64,000 nt of DNA from an uncultured Kocuria sp. (lineage in GTDB: Bacteria > Actinomycetota > Actinomycetes > Actinomycetales > Micrococcaceae): assembly GCF_947500125.1 (NCBI RefSeq), contig NZ_CANMRA010000002.1:86144-150143 (forward strand), written 5' to 3'. Of this stretch, positions 24,356 through 33,023 are shown one piece after another. A model generated the notes under the pieces. That model was not told the DNA's origin, did not search any database, and worked only from the letters and a program-made list of their open reading frames with translations. Every line of letters starts with the position of its first letter. The first letter of the stretch is position 1. A program made the translations under genes and the position numbers.

Positions 24356-25483
24356 ATGACCACGCGCGCCGCCCCCTGGAGGCAAGGGCCTCTCGACGAC
24401 CACCGCACGTCCCCCGGTCCCCGCCTCCTGCCGTACCACCGGCTCGGTCACGCCGACCCGGAGCACCGGTGGTGGAAGCCGCTCGTGGAGCTGCTGCTCT
24501 TCGGGGCCTTCTACGTGGTGCTGACGATCATCTTCGGCATCGTGTGGGCCGTGGGGCTCGTGGTCGTGCGCGGCGAGGAGGCCCTGGACGAGATCTTCCT
24601 CGCGGGCACGGAGCTGGACATGATGGACCCGGCGATCTTCTTCATGCTGTTCTTCTCCCTGGTCCTCATGATCCCGGCGCTCCTCGCGGCCCGGGCCATC
24701 ATGGGCCCACGGCCAGTCGGGCTGCTGCTGTCCGTGACGGGGCGGCTGCGCTGGGGCTTCCTCGGCCGGTGCCTCCTGGTGGCACTCGTGGTCTACGCGG
24801 TGGGCCACGCGGCCGCCGCCCTCGTGGAGTACGCGCTGCTCGGGACGCTGACCGCCCCGCAGCCGGTGGAGGGCTTCTGGTGGCTGATCGCGATGATCGT
24901 GCTCGTGGTCCCGCTGCAGTGCGCGGCGGAGGAGCTCGTCTTCCGGGGCTACCTGCTGCAGACCGTGGGGCGGTGGCTGCGCCGGCCCGTGTTCGCGATC
25001 CTGCTGCCCGTGCCCCTGTTCACGTTCGGGCACCTCTACGACGCCTGGGGGCTGCTGGCGGTCGCGGTCATGGCGGTCGTCGCCGGCTATCTGACCTGGC
25101 GCACCGGCGGGCTCGAGGCGGCGATCGCCCTGCACGTGGTCAACAACGTGATCGCGACGCTCTTCGGGGCCCTCAGCCTGGCCGACCCCGACGCCGAGGA
25201 GTCCTCCTGGGTGGCCCTGGCGATCTCCGCGGGCATGCAGCTGCTCTTCGCGTGGCTCGTGGTCCGCGACGCGGGCCGGCGAGGCGTCGAGGTGACCCGG
25301 ACGGTGCACCCGCCGCGGCTGCCCGTCCTCCTCGCCCCGGGGCCCGGTCCCGGCGGGCACCCCGGGGGCGGATCCGGCCGGCCGGACCACGAGCCCGCCG
25401 CCTGGGTGTGCCCCGGCCCGCCGGCCTGCCCCGGCCACTGGGCGGAGCGGGCGCCCGGCCCCGCGCCGCAGCCCCTTTCGTAG
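24356..25483 (+). CDS. CPBP family intramembrane metalloprotease
   Basis: A 375-residue membrane protein with six to eight helices. The protease motif EELVFRGYLLQ (EExxxR, at about residues 190-195) is followed by FTFGHLYDAWG and HVVNNVIAT, giving the three metal-ligand regions of the CPBP/Abi (Rce1-like) family. Substrates are unknown. Members act in prenyl-protein processing or bacteriocin self-immunity. A Pro/Gly-rich hydrophilic tail of about 65 residues follows the last helix. The stop codon overlaps the promoter of the next gene. Confidence 0.85.
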   Translation: MTTRAAPWRQGPLDDHRTSPGPRLLPYHRLGHADPEHRWWKPLVELLLFGAFYVVLTIIFGIVWAVGLVVVRGEEALDEIFLAGTELDMMDPAIFFMLFFSLVLMIPALLAARAIMGPRPVGLLLSVTGRLRWGFLGRCLLVALVVYAVGHAAAALVEYALLGTLTAPQPVEGFWWLIAMIVLVVPLQCAAEELVFRGYLLQTVGRWLRRPVFAILLPVPLFTFGHLYDAWGLLAVAVMAVVAGYLTWRTGGLEAAIALHVVNNVIATLFGALSLADPDAEESSWVALAISAGMQLLFAWLVVRDAGRRGVEVTRTVHPPRLPVLLAPGPGPGGHPGGGSGRPDHEPAAWVCPGPPACPGHWAERAPGPAPQPLS

Positions 25484-25486
25484 ACT
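25481..25486 (+). promoter_or_regulatory. TAGACT -10, leaderless start of the M18 aminopeptidase
   Basis: TAGACT is followed by 6 bases (GACCGC) and the ATG at 25493. Its first three bases are also the stop codon of the upstream protease gene. Confidence 0.7.
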
Positions 25487-25492
25487 GACCGC

Positions 25493-26812
25493 ATGGAACC
25501 GAGCACCGCAGTCGACCCCCGGTCCGCCGTCGAGGACCTCGGCCGCTACGTGATGGAGTCGCCGAGCTCCTTCCACGCCGCGCACGCCGCCGCCGCACGC
25601 CTCGAGGAGGCGGGCTTCGTCCGCCTCGACGAGACGGAGGACTGGGCCCGGACCGGCGTCCGGGGGCGGCGCTACGTGCTGCGCGACGGGGCGGTCATCG
25701 CGTGGGCTACCCCCGCGGAGGTCCCGCCGGCGGCCGGGTTCCGGATCCTCGGCGCGCACACCGACTCGCCGGGCTTCAAGCTCAAGCCGAGGCCCACCAG
25801 CACGGCCCACACCTGGCACCAGGCCGGGGTCGAGACCTACGGCGGAGCGCTGCTGAACTCGTGGCTGGACCGCGAGCTGCGCCTGGCGGGCCGGCTCGTG
25901 GTCCGGGGCGCGGAAGGCACCCCGGTGGAGCACCTGACCGCGACCGGCCCCGTGGCCCGCATCCCGCAGCTGGCCATCCACCTGGACCGCGACGCCAACA
26001 AGGGCCTGCAGCTCGACCGGCAGCAGCACGTGCAGCCGATCTGGGGCGTGGGGCAGCCGGAGGACGCGGACGTCCTGGCCCTGCTCGCCGAGCACGTGGA
26101 CTCCGGGCCCGTGGATCCGGCACGGATCGTCGGCTACGACGTGGTGCTGGCGGACGCGCAGTCCCCCACCGTGTTCGGGCAGGGCGGGACCCTCTTCGCC
26201 TCCGGGCGGCTGGACAACCTCTCCTCCGTGCACGCCGGGCTGGGCGCTCTCGCCCGGGAGGCGGAGGCGGTCGAGCAGGGCCGGCACATCGCGGTGCTCG
26301 CCGCGTTCGACCACGAGGAGATCGGCTCGCGCACCCGCTCCGGCGCCGCGGGGCCGTTCCTCGAGGACGTGCTCGTGCGCATCGCCGAGGGGCTGGGCCG
26401 CACGGCCGCCGAGCACCGGCGCTCCCTGGCCGGGTCCGTGTGCCTGTCCGCCGACGCCGGGCACCTGGTGCACCCCAACTACCAGGGCCACCACGACCCC
26501 GTGAACCGGCCGGTGCCGGGGGCGGGCCCGCTGCTGAAGATCAACGCGGACCAGCACTACGCCACGGACGCCGTGGGCGCCGGGATCTGGGCCGAGGCCT
26601 GCGAGCGCGCCGGCGTGGGCTACCAGGAGTTCGTCTCCAACAACCGGGTGCTGTGCGGCTCCACGATCGGGCCCATCACCGCGGCCCGGCTGGGGGTGCG
26701 CACGATCGACGTCGGCATCGGCCTGCTGTCGATGCACTCCGCCCGGGAGCTGTGCCACGTGGACGACGTCGCGGCCCTCGGCGCCGTCGCGGGGGCCTTC
26801 TACACCGCCTGA
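25493..26812 (+). CDS. apeB: M18 family aminopeptidase
   Basis: A 439-residue cytoplasmic zinc aminopeptidase of usual length. The binuclear metal ligands are visible in order: GAHTDSPGFKLKP (about 88-100), SGRLDNLSS (about 240), DHEEIGS (about 277) and ADAGHLVHPN (about 320), with a final HSARE histidine near the end. It removes N-terminal, often acidic, residues from peptides. Transcribed from its own leaderless promoter. Downstream lies a 12-bp repeat and a perfect 20-bp hairpin shared with the convergent gap gene. Confidence 0.93.
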   Translation: MEPSTAVDPRSAVEDLGRYVMESPSSFHAAHAAAARLEEAGFVRLDETEDWARTGVRGRRYVLRDGAVIAWATPAEVPPAAGFRILGAHTDSPGFKLKPRPTSTAHTWHQAGVETYGGALLNSWLDRELRLAGRLVVRGAEGTPVEHLTATGPVARIPQLAIHLDRDANKGLQLDRQQHVQPIWGVGQPEDADVLALLAEHVDSGPVDPARIVGYDVVLADAQSPTVFGQGGTLFASGRLDNLSSVHAGLGALAREAEAVEQGRHIAVLAAFDHEEIGSRTRSGAAGPFLEDVLVRIAEGLGRTAAEHRRSLAGSVCLSADAGHLVHPNYQGHHDPVNRPVPGAGPLLKINADQHYATDAVGAGIWAEACERAGVGYQEFVSNNRVLCGSTIGPITAARLGVRTIDVGIGLLSMHSARELCHVDDVAALGAVAGAFYTA

Positions 26813-26848
26813 CCGGACCGCGGCGCCGCCGTGCGAGGGCGTCTCGTG

Positions 26849-26890
26849 CGCGAACTCCTGCGCGAACTCCTGCGCGAACTGCTGCGCGAG
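26849..26890. repeat. 12-bp tandem repeat (CGCGAACTCCTG), 3.5 copies
   Basis: Two identical units and one with a single change (CGCGAACTGCTG) run directly into the left arm of the hairpin at 26888. Unit length and copy number equal those of the array at 3535-3576, though the sequences differ. Confidence 0.7.
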
Positions 26891-26942
26891 GGGTCGCCAC
26901 TGAACGGTTCGAGTCGGTCGTTCCGTTCAGTGGCGACCCCTC
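26888..26942. terminator. Perfect 20-bp hairpin with GAGGGGTCGC arms
   Basis: Bases 26888-26907 pair perfectly with 26923-26942 around a 15-base loop, between convergent apeB and gap. It probably terminates both. The arm starts with GAGGGGTCGC, the core of a repeat family also found at 57294-57460 and 58637-58754, so it may instead be, or derive from, a palindromic repeat element. Confidence 0.7.
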
Positions 26943-26999
26943 GGCGCGGACGGTTCGCCGGTGGCGACCCGTCGGCGTCCCAGGCCTGCGAGGGGCGGC

Positions 27000-28457
27000 T
27001 CAGCCGGGGATCGACGCCGTGCCGACCGCGACCCGCTCGGCCGGGAACTGCGGCATGGCGATGTCGGCCATCCGGGCGAGCACCCGCACGACCTGGCAGG
27101 AGTAGCCGAACTCGTTGTCGTACCAGACGTAGAGCACCAGCGAGCTGCCGTTGACGATCGTCGCGAGACCGTCGACGACGCCCGCGCGGCGGGAGCCCAC
27201 GAAGTCGGTGGACACGATCTCGGGGGAGTCGGTGTAGTCGATCTGCTTGCGCAGGGACGAGTTCAGCGAGATGTCCTTCAGGTACTGGTTGACCGCGTCC
27301 TCGGACTCCGGGGCCTGCTCGAGCTGCAGGTTCAGGATGGCCATGGACACGTCGGGGGTGGGGACGCGGATCGCGTTGCCCGTCAGCTTCCCGGCCATCT
27401 CCGGCAGGGCCTTGGCCACGGCCTTCGCCGCACCGGTCTCGGTGATGACCATGTTCAGGGCGGCGGAGCGGCCCCGGCGGTCGCCCTTGTGCCAGTTGTC
27501 GATGAGGTTCTGGTCGTTGGTGTAGGAGTGGACCGTCTCGACGTGGCCCTGCGCGATGCCGTACCGGTCGTGGAGCACCTTCACGACCGGGGTGATCGCG
27601 TTGGTGGTGCAGGACGCCGCGGACAGGATGGTGTCCTCCGCGGTGATGACGTCGTCGTTGACCCCGCACACGATGTTCTTCAGGTCGCCCTTGCCCGGGG
27701 CCGTGAGCAGCACCTTGGCCACGCCCTTGGACTGCAGGTGCTTGGACAGGCCGGCCTCGTCGCGCCACACGCCCGTGTTGTCCACGACGATCGCGTTGTC
27801 GATGCCGTGCTCGGTGTAGTCGATCTCGGTGGGGTCGTTCGCGTAGATGAACTTGATGGCCACCCCGTTGGCCGTGATGACGTTGTTCTCCTCGTCGACG
27901 TGGATGGTCCCGTCGAACTTGCCGTGCACGGAGTCGCGGCGCAGGAGGGAGGCGCGCTTGACCAGGTCGTTGCCGGGCTTCTTGCGCACCACGACGGCGC
28001 GCAGGTTCAGGCCGGTGCCGTCGTTGCGGTTGATCAGGATGCGGGCGAGCAGGCGGCCGATCCGGCCGAAGCCGTAGAGCACCACGTCCTGGGACTCCGG
28101 GGAGTTCTGGGCCCTGCGGTCCACCACGGGGGCGAGCTCCTCGCGCAGGAACGCCTCGAGGTCCTGGTCCGACTCCGGGGCGAGCCGGTTGAGCTTGCCG
28201 AGGTCCACCGCGCAGGTGCCGAGGTTCAGCCCGGACATCGCCTCGAGCAGGCGGGTCGTGTCCTCCAGGGGCAGCTCCTCGCCGTCGATGCGGCGGGCGA
28301 AGCGGTGCGCCTTGATGATCTGGGTGACGGACTTGTGCACCAGGGAGCGGCCGTAGACCGTCGGCACGACCTTGTTCTCGCGGTGCAGACGCCCGACCAG
28401 GGGGACGATGCCCTCCGCGAGTGCCTCGCGGTCGGCCCAGCTTTCAGGAGTGCTCAA
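27000..28457 (-). CDS. gap: Glyceraldehyde-3-phosphate dehydrogenase, long form
   Basis: A 485-residue GAPDH. The catalytic domain starts near residue 125 (VVLYGFGRIGRLLARIL, NAD(P)-binding), with the active cysteine in SAASCTTNAITPV and WYDNEFGYS near the end. The N-terminal extension of about 125 residues marks the long actinobacterial type (GapB-like), often linked to gluconeogenesis. Start is TTG at 28457, with GAGGAAGAGAG upstream. The -10 TAGAAT lies at 28569-28574. A shorter ordinary gap gene may exist elsewhere in the genome. That is inference. Confidence 0.93.
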   Translation of the reverse strand: MSTPESWADREALAEGIVPLVGRLHRENKVVPTVYGRSLVHKSVTQIIKAHRFARRIDGEELPLEDTTRLLEAMSGLNLGTCAVDLGKLNRLAPESDQDLEAFLREELAPVVDRRAQNSPESQDVVLYGFGRIGRLLARILINRNDGTGLNLRAVVVRKKPGNDLVKRASLLRRDSVHGKFDGTIHVDEENNVITANGVAIKFIYANDPTEIDYTEHGIDNAIVVDNTGVWRDEAGLSKHLQSKGVAKVLLTAPGKGDLKNIVCGVNDDVITAEDTILSAASCTTNAITPVVKVLHDRYGIAQGHVETVHSYTNDQNLIDNWHKGDRRGRSAALNMVITETGAAKAVAKALPEMAGKLTGNAIRVPTPDVSMAILNLQLEQAPESEDAVNQYLKDISLNSSLRKQIDYTDSPEIVSTDFVGSRRAGVVDGLATIVNGSSLVLYVWYDNEFGYSCQVVRVLARMADIAMPQFPAERVAVGTASIPG

Positions 28458-28568
28458 GAATGACTCTCTTCCTCGGCCGGGGACGTCATCGTGTCCGGCC
28501 GTGACGTGCCGCGCCTCGTTGCGCGGTCGGGTGCGCGCCGCTGCGGTTCGCGCAGGACGCCGCCCTCC

Positions 28569-28574
28569 ATTCTA
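28569..28574 (-). promoter_or_regulatory. Candidate -10 (TAGAAT) of gap
   Basis: Read on the minus strand, TAGAAT is an excellent -10 match about 112 bases before the TTG start. The leader contains a purine-rich ribosome binding site. No -35 box is obvious. Confidence 0.5.
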
Positions 28575-28655
28575 GGGGCACGGGGGCACCGGCGAGGCTC
28601 CCGTTACACGTCCGCCGGACCGCTCCTGCGCCGGGGCGGCGGGACCGGCGGGTGC

Positions 28656-28661
28656 TACCGT
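28656..28661 (+). promoter_or_regulatory. TACCGT -10, leaderless start of the PfkB kinase
   Basis: TACCGT is followed by 6 bases (GAGGGC) and the ATG at 28668, the same geometry as at 24343 and 52462. Confidence 0.65.
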
Positions 28662-28667
28662 GAGGGC

Positions 28668-29597
28668 ATGCTGACGGTCATCGGTGAAGCGCTCGTCGAC
28701 GTGGTGTCGAAGCACGGACAGGAGCCCCGCGCGCACGCCGGGGGGAGTCCCATGAACGTGGCCGTGGGCCTGGCCCGGCTCGGCCACGAGGTCCAGTTCC
28801 TCGGCCGCTACGGCGAGGACGAGTACGGCACGCAGGTCGAGGCGCACCTGCGGGACAACGGCGTCCTCCTGCCCTTCGAGGCCGATGCGCGGCCCACGTC
28901 CGTGGCGGAGGCCGTCATCGGGGACGACGGCGCCGCGACCTACGACTTCCAGCTGGACTGGTCCCTGGACCTCTCGGACGAGCAGCTGGGCGAGCTGCTG
29001 CGGGACACCACCCTGCTGCACGTGGGCTCGATCGGCGCGATGCTCGAGCCCGGTGCCTCGCGGGTGCTGCACGCCGTGGAGCAGGCCCACCGCTCGGCCC
29101 TGATCTCCTACGACCCCAACTGTCGGCCGTCCATCATCCCCGACTCCTCGGAGGCGCGGGCCCGGGCCGAGCAGCTCGTGGCCCTCGCCGACGTCGTGAA
29201 GGCCTCGGACGAGGACCTCCTGTGGCTGTATCCCCACCGCAGCGTCGAGGAGAGCGCCGGAGCCTGGCTCAAGGCCGGCGCGGAGCTCGTCGTCGTCACC
29301 CGGGGCCCCCTGGGGCCGTGGGCCCGCACCCGGGCCACCGGTCCGCGCGGGGTGCAGGTGCCGGCCGCCCGCACCACCGTGGTCGACACCGTGGGAGCCG
29401 GCGACTCGTTCATGGCGGCGCTGCTCTCCTGGCTCACCGACCACGGCTACACGGGCGCGCAGGCCCGCGAGCGGATCGACAACCTGGACGAGGAGCAGGT
29501 CGGCGAGCTGCTGCGCCACGCCGCCTCGGCGGCCGGCGTCACGGTCTCCCGCGCCGGCGCGGACCTGCCCCGCAAGGACGAGCTGCCGGCACCCTGA
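28668..29597 (+). CDS. PfkB family carbohydrate kinase (fructokinase-like)
   Basis: A 309-residue ribokinase-family protein: [17 protein letters not shown] near the N-terminus (sugar-binding GG), YDPNCRPS in the middle and the [13 protein letters not shown] anion-hole motif with the catalytic Asp at about residue 247. The pattern, with short N-terminal beta strand and [12 protein letters not shown], is closest to fructokinases. Substrate is not certain. No sugar transporter is nearby. It is transcribed alone from a leaderless promoter. An in-frame upstream extension to 28491 is not supported. Confidence 0.88.
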   Translation: MLTVIGEALVDVVSKHGQEPRAHAGGSPMNVAVGLARLGHEVQFLGRYGEDEYGTQVEAHLRDNGVLLPFEADARPTSVAEAVIGDDGAATYDFQLDWSLDLSDEQLGELLRDTTLLHVGSIGAMLEPGASRVLHAVEQAHRSALISYDPNCRPSIIPDSSEARARAEQLVALADVVKASDEDLLWLYPHRSVEESAGAWLKAGAELVVVTRGPLGPWARTRATGPRGVQVPAARTTVVDTVGAGDSFMAALLSWLTDHGYTGAQARERIDNLDEEQVGELLRHAASAAGVTVSRAGADLPRKDELPAP

Positions 29598-29661
29598 CCG
29601 GCCCGGCCCCGATCCCCACCCCGACCCGATGCCCACCCGATCCCGAGCGGAAGGAGAGCCC

Positions 29662-30180
29662 GTGCTCGACCGCGACCCGTACGCCGACCTGCCCGACCTG
29701 CCGAGCTTCACCCTCACCTCCGAGGACTTCTCCGACGGCGGGCCGCTCGCCCCGGCCCAGCTCTCGGGCATCATGGGCGCCGGCGGCCAGGACGTGTCCC
29801 CGCAGCTGAGCTGGTCCGGCGCCCCGGAGGGCACGAGGAGCTACGTGGTCACGGTCTTCGACCCGGACGCCCCCACCCCCAGCGGCTTCTGGCACTGGTG
29901 CCTGTCCAACATCCCCGCGGACGTCACCTCCCTCGAGCGCGGCGCTGCGTCCGACCCGCCGGCCGGGGCGGTCAAGCACCGCAACGACGGCGGCACCGAC
30001 GAGTACGTGGGGGCCGCCCCGCCCCCCGGCCACGGACCGCACCGCTACATCGTGTGCGTGACCGCGGTGGGCGAGGAGCAGGTCGACGTCGACGAGAGCG
30101 CGAGCCCCGCCGTCGTCAACTTCCAGCTGTTCAGCTCCGGGATCGCCCGGGCCTGCCTCACCGGGACGCACGAGGCGTAG
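29662..30180 (+). CDS. YbhB/YbcL family Raf kinase inhibitor-like (PEBP) protein
   Basis: A 172-residue phosphatidylethanolamine-binding-protein fold. Blocks are [28 protein letters not shown] (split here by family positions 50-77), [10 protein letters not shown] and [12 protein letters not shown]. The bacterial function is poorly known. The GTG at 29662 follows AAGGAG with 5 bases between, whereas an upstream ATG (29629) lacks a binding site. Lies 65 bases after the kinase gene and 14 bases before the HAD gene, so the three may share a transcript. Confidence 0.88.
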   Translation: MLDRDPYADLPDLPSFTLTSEDFSDGGPLAPAQLSGIMGAGGQDVSPQLSWSGAPEGTRSYVVTVFDPDAPTPSGFWHWCLSNIPADVTSLERGAASDPPAGAVKHRNDGGTDEYVGAAPPPGHGPHRYIVCVTAVGEEQVDVDESASPAVVNFQLFSSGIARACLTGTHEA

Positions 30181-30194
30181 GTGGCAGAACACCC

Positions 30195-31076
30195 GTGAGC
30201 CCGACTCCGGAGGTCCCCGGGGCGGAGGTGCCGATCAGGATGATCGCCAGCGACCTCGACGGCACCGTCCTGGGGCACGACTTCCGCTTCCGCCCGCGCA
30301 CCGTCGACGCGATCCGGGCCGCCCAGGACAGCGGCATCCACGTGGTGTTCGTGACGGGCCGGCCCATGCGCTGGCTCGACCCGCTGCGCGAGCAGCTCGG
30401 CCACGAGGGCGTGGTGATCTGCTCGAACGGCGCGGTGGTCTACGACCTCGGTGCCGACCTCGTCGTGGAGTCCAGCCTCTTCCCGGCCCGGGACGCCTTC
30501 GCCGTGATGGACGAGGTCGCGGCCCGGCACCCCGGCACGCTGTTCGCGGCGGAGACGCTCGAGGGCGTCTTCACGGACCGCGGGTGGGCCCGGACCGACC
30601 GGATGGAGATCGGCGCCCCCCTGGTGGGGGCGCTGCGGGACCGGGTGCCGGAGGACCAGGGGCTCGTGAAGTTCCTGGCCAAGCTGGACAGCGCCGACCC
30701 GCAGGAGTACTTCCGGGCCCTCGCCGGGCTCGTGGCGGGCAGGCTGTCCGTGACGCACTCCGTGGCGGCCGCCCCGCTCGTGGAGATGGGCCAGAAGGGG
30801 CTCACCAAGGCGCGCACCCTCGAGCAGTACGCGGCCGAGCGCGGCATCCGCCCGCACGAGGTGATGGCCTTCGGCGACATGCCCAACGACCTCGAGATGC
30901 TCACGTGGGCCACCCACGGGTACGCGATGGCGAGCGGGCACCCCGCGGTCGCGCGCGCTGTCGGCCGCACGGCCCCGCCCTTCGAGGAGGACGGGGTGGC
31001 CCAGGTGATCGAGGCGCTGCTGCGCCGAGGGCGACCTGATGCGTCACGGGCGGGACAATCCGCTACCACGGGGTAA
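30195..31076 (+). CDS. HAD superfamily (Cof-type) sugar phosphatase
   Basis: A 293-residue HAD-IIB hydrolase: nucleophile motif ASDLDGTVLG (Asp at about 19), VVFVTGRPMRWL (motif II), KGLTKARTLEQYA (motif III Lys) and MAFGDMPNDLEML (motif IV). The C2 cap domain lies between motifs II and III. It probably dephosphorylates sugar phosphates or nucleotides in the cytoplasm. Start GTG 30195 has AGGTGG about 10 bases upstream. The stop TAA at 31074-31076 overlaps the putative promoter of the GDPD gene. Confidence 0.88.
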   Translation: MSPTPEVPGAEVPIRMIASDLDGTVLGHDFRFRPRTVDAIRAAQDSGIHVVFVTGRPMRWLDPLREQLGHEGVVICSNGAVVYDLGADLVVESSLFPARDAFAVMDEVAARHPGTLFAAETLEGVFTDRGWARTDRMEIGAPLVGALRDRVPEDQGLVKFLAKLDSADPQEYFRALAGLVAGRLSVTHSVAAAPLVEMGQKGLTKARTLEQYAAERGIRPHEVMAFGDMPNDLEMLTWATHGYAMASGHPAVARAVGRTAPPFEEDGVAQVIEALLRRGRPDASRAGQSATTG

Positions 31077-31086
31077 CAATAGGAGG

Positions 31087-31911
31087 GTGACCCCTCCAGC
31101 GCACCGGCGTGACGCCCCCGCAGCCCTGGCCCACCGCGGTTTCTGCCGGGACGGGGCCGAGAACACCCTCGACGCCTTCCGCGCCGCCCGGGACCTCGGC
31201 TACGAGTGGATCGAGACGGACGTCAACACGACGGCCGACGGGGTGGTCCTGTCCTTCCACGACGAGACCCTCGACCGTGTCACCGGCGGGAGCGGGAAGG
31301 TCTCCTCCCTGACCTGGGAGCAGATCAGCACCCGGCGCGTCGCCGGCGCCGGGAGCATCCCGCGGTTCGCGGACCTGCTGACGGAGCTCCCCGAGCTGAA
31401 GTTCAACGTGGACGTCAAGGACGAAGCGTCCGTGGCGGCCCTGCCCGCGCTGCTCCACGAGCTCGGAGCCGTGGACCGGGTGCGGGTGACCTCCTTCTCC
31501 GAGAGCCGCCGGCGGCGCACGCTGCGGCGGATCCGCGAGCTCGAGGGACGGACGGTGCTCACGTCCTCCGGCAAGGAGGGGATGCGCCTGCTGCTCGTGT
31601 GCTCGTGGCTGGGCGGACCCAGCTGGCGTCTCGTCCGGCGGGCGGCCGCCCGGTGGATCGAACCGTTCGACACCGTGCAGATCCCCCGCCGGCACCGGAT
31701 GCGCGGCGGGGCGGAGGTCGAGCTCGTGACCCCCCGGTTCGTGGGCTTCGCCCACCGGCACGGCATCGACGTGCACGTGTGGACCGTCAACGACACGGCC
31801 GAGATGGCGGAGCTGCTCGAGCTCGGGGTCGACGGGATCGTCACGGACCGGGCCGACCTGCTCGCCGCGCTGCTGGCGCAGCGGGGGCAGTGGCCGCCCC
31901 CGGGCGTGTGA
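31087..31911 (+). CDS. Glycerophosphodiester phosphodiesterase
   Basis: A 274-residue GDPD-family TIM barrel. Family motifs are ALAHRGFCRDGAENTLDAF (catalytic His), WIETDVNTTADGVVLSFHDETLDR (metal Glu/Asp and second His), and HVWTVNDTAEM near the C-terminus. It splits glycerophosphodiesters to glycerol-3-phosphate and an alcohol. No signal peptide is seen, so it is likely cytoplasmic. The GTG at 31087 directly abuts AGGAGG, too near for a normal binding site. AACAAT at 31075-31080 places a hexamer exactly 6 bases before the GTG, consistent with a leaderless start. Confidence 0.9.
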   Translation: MTPPAHRRDAPAALAHRGFCRDGAENTLDAFRAARDLGYEWIETDVNTTADGVVLSFHDETLDRVTGGSGKVSSLTWEQISTRRVAGAGSIPRFADLLTELPELKFNVDVKDEASVAALPALLHELGAVDRVRVTSFSESRRRRTLRRIRELEGRTVLTSSGKEGMRLLLVCSWLGGPSWRLVRRAAARWIEPFDTVQIPRRHRMRGGAEVELVTPRFVGFAHRHGIDVHVWTVNDTAEMAELLELGVDGIVTDRADLLAALLAQRGQWPPPGV

Positions 31912-31951
31912 GCCATGACACGGCGGCCCGGCCCGTGGCAGGGTGGGGACC

Positions 31952-32998
31952 ATGACCGACACCGCCACGACCGGCACCGCGCAGCACGTCCTGACCGAGG
32001 TCCGCAACGGCACCGGGCGCATCGTGCTCAACCGCCCCCGTCAGCTCAACGCGCTGACCGCGCAGATGTACCGGGACCTCAAGGCCGCCCTCGACGCATG
32101 GCGGGACGACGACACCGTGCGCCACGTGCTCGTCACGTCCGCCTCGCCCAAGGCGTTCTGCGCCGGCGGTGACATCCGCGAGGTGCGGGACGCGGTCCTC
32201 GCCGGGCGGATCGAGGACGCCACGCAGGTCTTCGCCACGGAGTACGCCCTCGACTGCCTGATCGCGAACTACCCCAAGCCGTACGTGGTGCTCATGAACG
32301 GCATCTGCATGGGCGGCGGCATGGGCATCTCCGTGCACGGTTCCCACCGCGTGGTGGGGCCCTCGACGGTCATGGCGATGCCCGAGACGAAGATCGGGTT
32401 CTTCACCGACATCGGCGCCTCCTGGTTCCTCCCGCGCGTCTCCCGGCCGGACCGCCGCGGGGAGCCGGGCCCGGCCGTGGGCCGCTGGCTCGCCCTCGGC
32501 GGGCAGCGGCTCGGCGGCGCGGACGCCGTCGCCCTCGGCCTGGCCGACGTCCTCGTGGCGGACGAGGACCTCGAGGCCCTGGCCGGGGCCGTGGTGGAGG
32601 AGGGACCGGAGGACGCGCTGGCCCGCTTCGCGCGCGAGCCCGAACCCTCCTCCGTGGTGGCGCGGTGGGAGCAGATCGAGGAGCGCTACGGCGCGTCCAC
32701 CCTCGAGGAGATCGTCGCCGCCGCCCCGGAGGACCTCACGGGGATGAGCCCGTCCTCCCTGGTGCGCACCTTCGAGCTGCTCGAGCGCGGGGCGGCCGAC
32801 GACAGCGTGCGCTCCTGCCTCGAGCGGGAGCTGCGCCTCGCCGCGGACACGATCGCGCGCCCCGACTTCGCCGAGGGCGTGCGGGCGGTCCTCGTGGACA
32901 AGGACAACGCGCCGGCCTGGGAGCACGCCTCCGTCACGGACGTCGACGTCGCGGCCGTCCGGGCCGTGCTCGACGAGAAGCTGCCGCTGCCCCTCTGA
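31952..32998 (+). CDS. 3-hydroxyisobutyryl-CoA hydrolase
   Basis: A 348-residue enoyl-CoA hydratase/isomerase-fold enzyme. The oxyanion-hole segments are SASPKAFCAGGDIRE (about 55-69) and NGICMGGGMGISVHGS (about 105-120). MPETKIGFFTDIGASWFLPR with the catalytic Glu is diagnostic of HIBYL-CoA hydrolase, and the C-terminal extension is too long for a simple crotonase. It acts in valine degradation. The ATG at 31952 is preceded by CAGGGT plus 7 bases, a weak version of the leaderless pattern. No other valine-pathway gene is adjacent. Confidence 0.9.
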   Translation: MTDTATTGTAQHVLTEVRNGTGRIVLNRPRQLNALTAQMYRDLKAALDAWRDDDTVRHVLVTSASPKAFCAGGDIREVRDAVLAGRIEDATQVFATEYALDCLIANYPKPYVVLMNGICMGGGMGISVHGSHRVVGPSTVMAMPETKIGFFTDIGASWFLPRVSRPDRRGEPGPAVGRWLALGGQRLGGADAVALGLADVLVADEDLEALAGAVVEEGPEDALARFAREPEPSSVVARWEQIEERYGASTLEEIVAAAPEDLTGMSPSSLVRTFELLERGAADDSVRSCLERELRLAADTIARPDFAEGVRAVLVDKDNAPAWEHASVTDVDVAAVRAVLDEKLPLPL

Positions 32999-33023
32999 CC
33001 CGCCGGGCCCGCGCCCGGTGCGC

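Noticed and set aside
24194..26758. An 854-codon minus-strand frame opposite the CPBP and M18 genes
   Set aside because: Antisense shadow. Rich in Arg/Gly/His/Gln with no domain, while both plus-strand genes have complete family motifs.
26900..26925. tRNA T-loop-like GGTTCGAGTC
   Set aside because: It is the loop of a hairpin. No acceptor stem, anticodon arm or D arm surrounds it.
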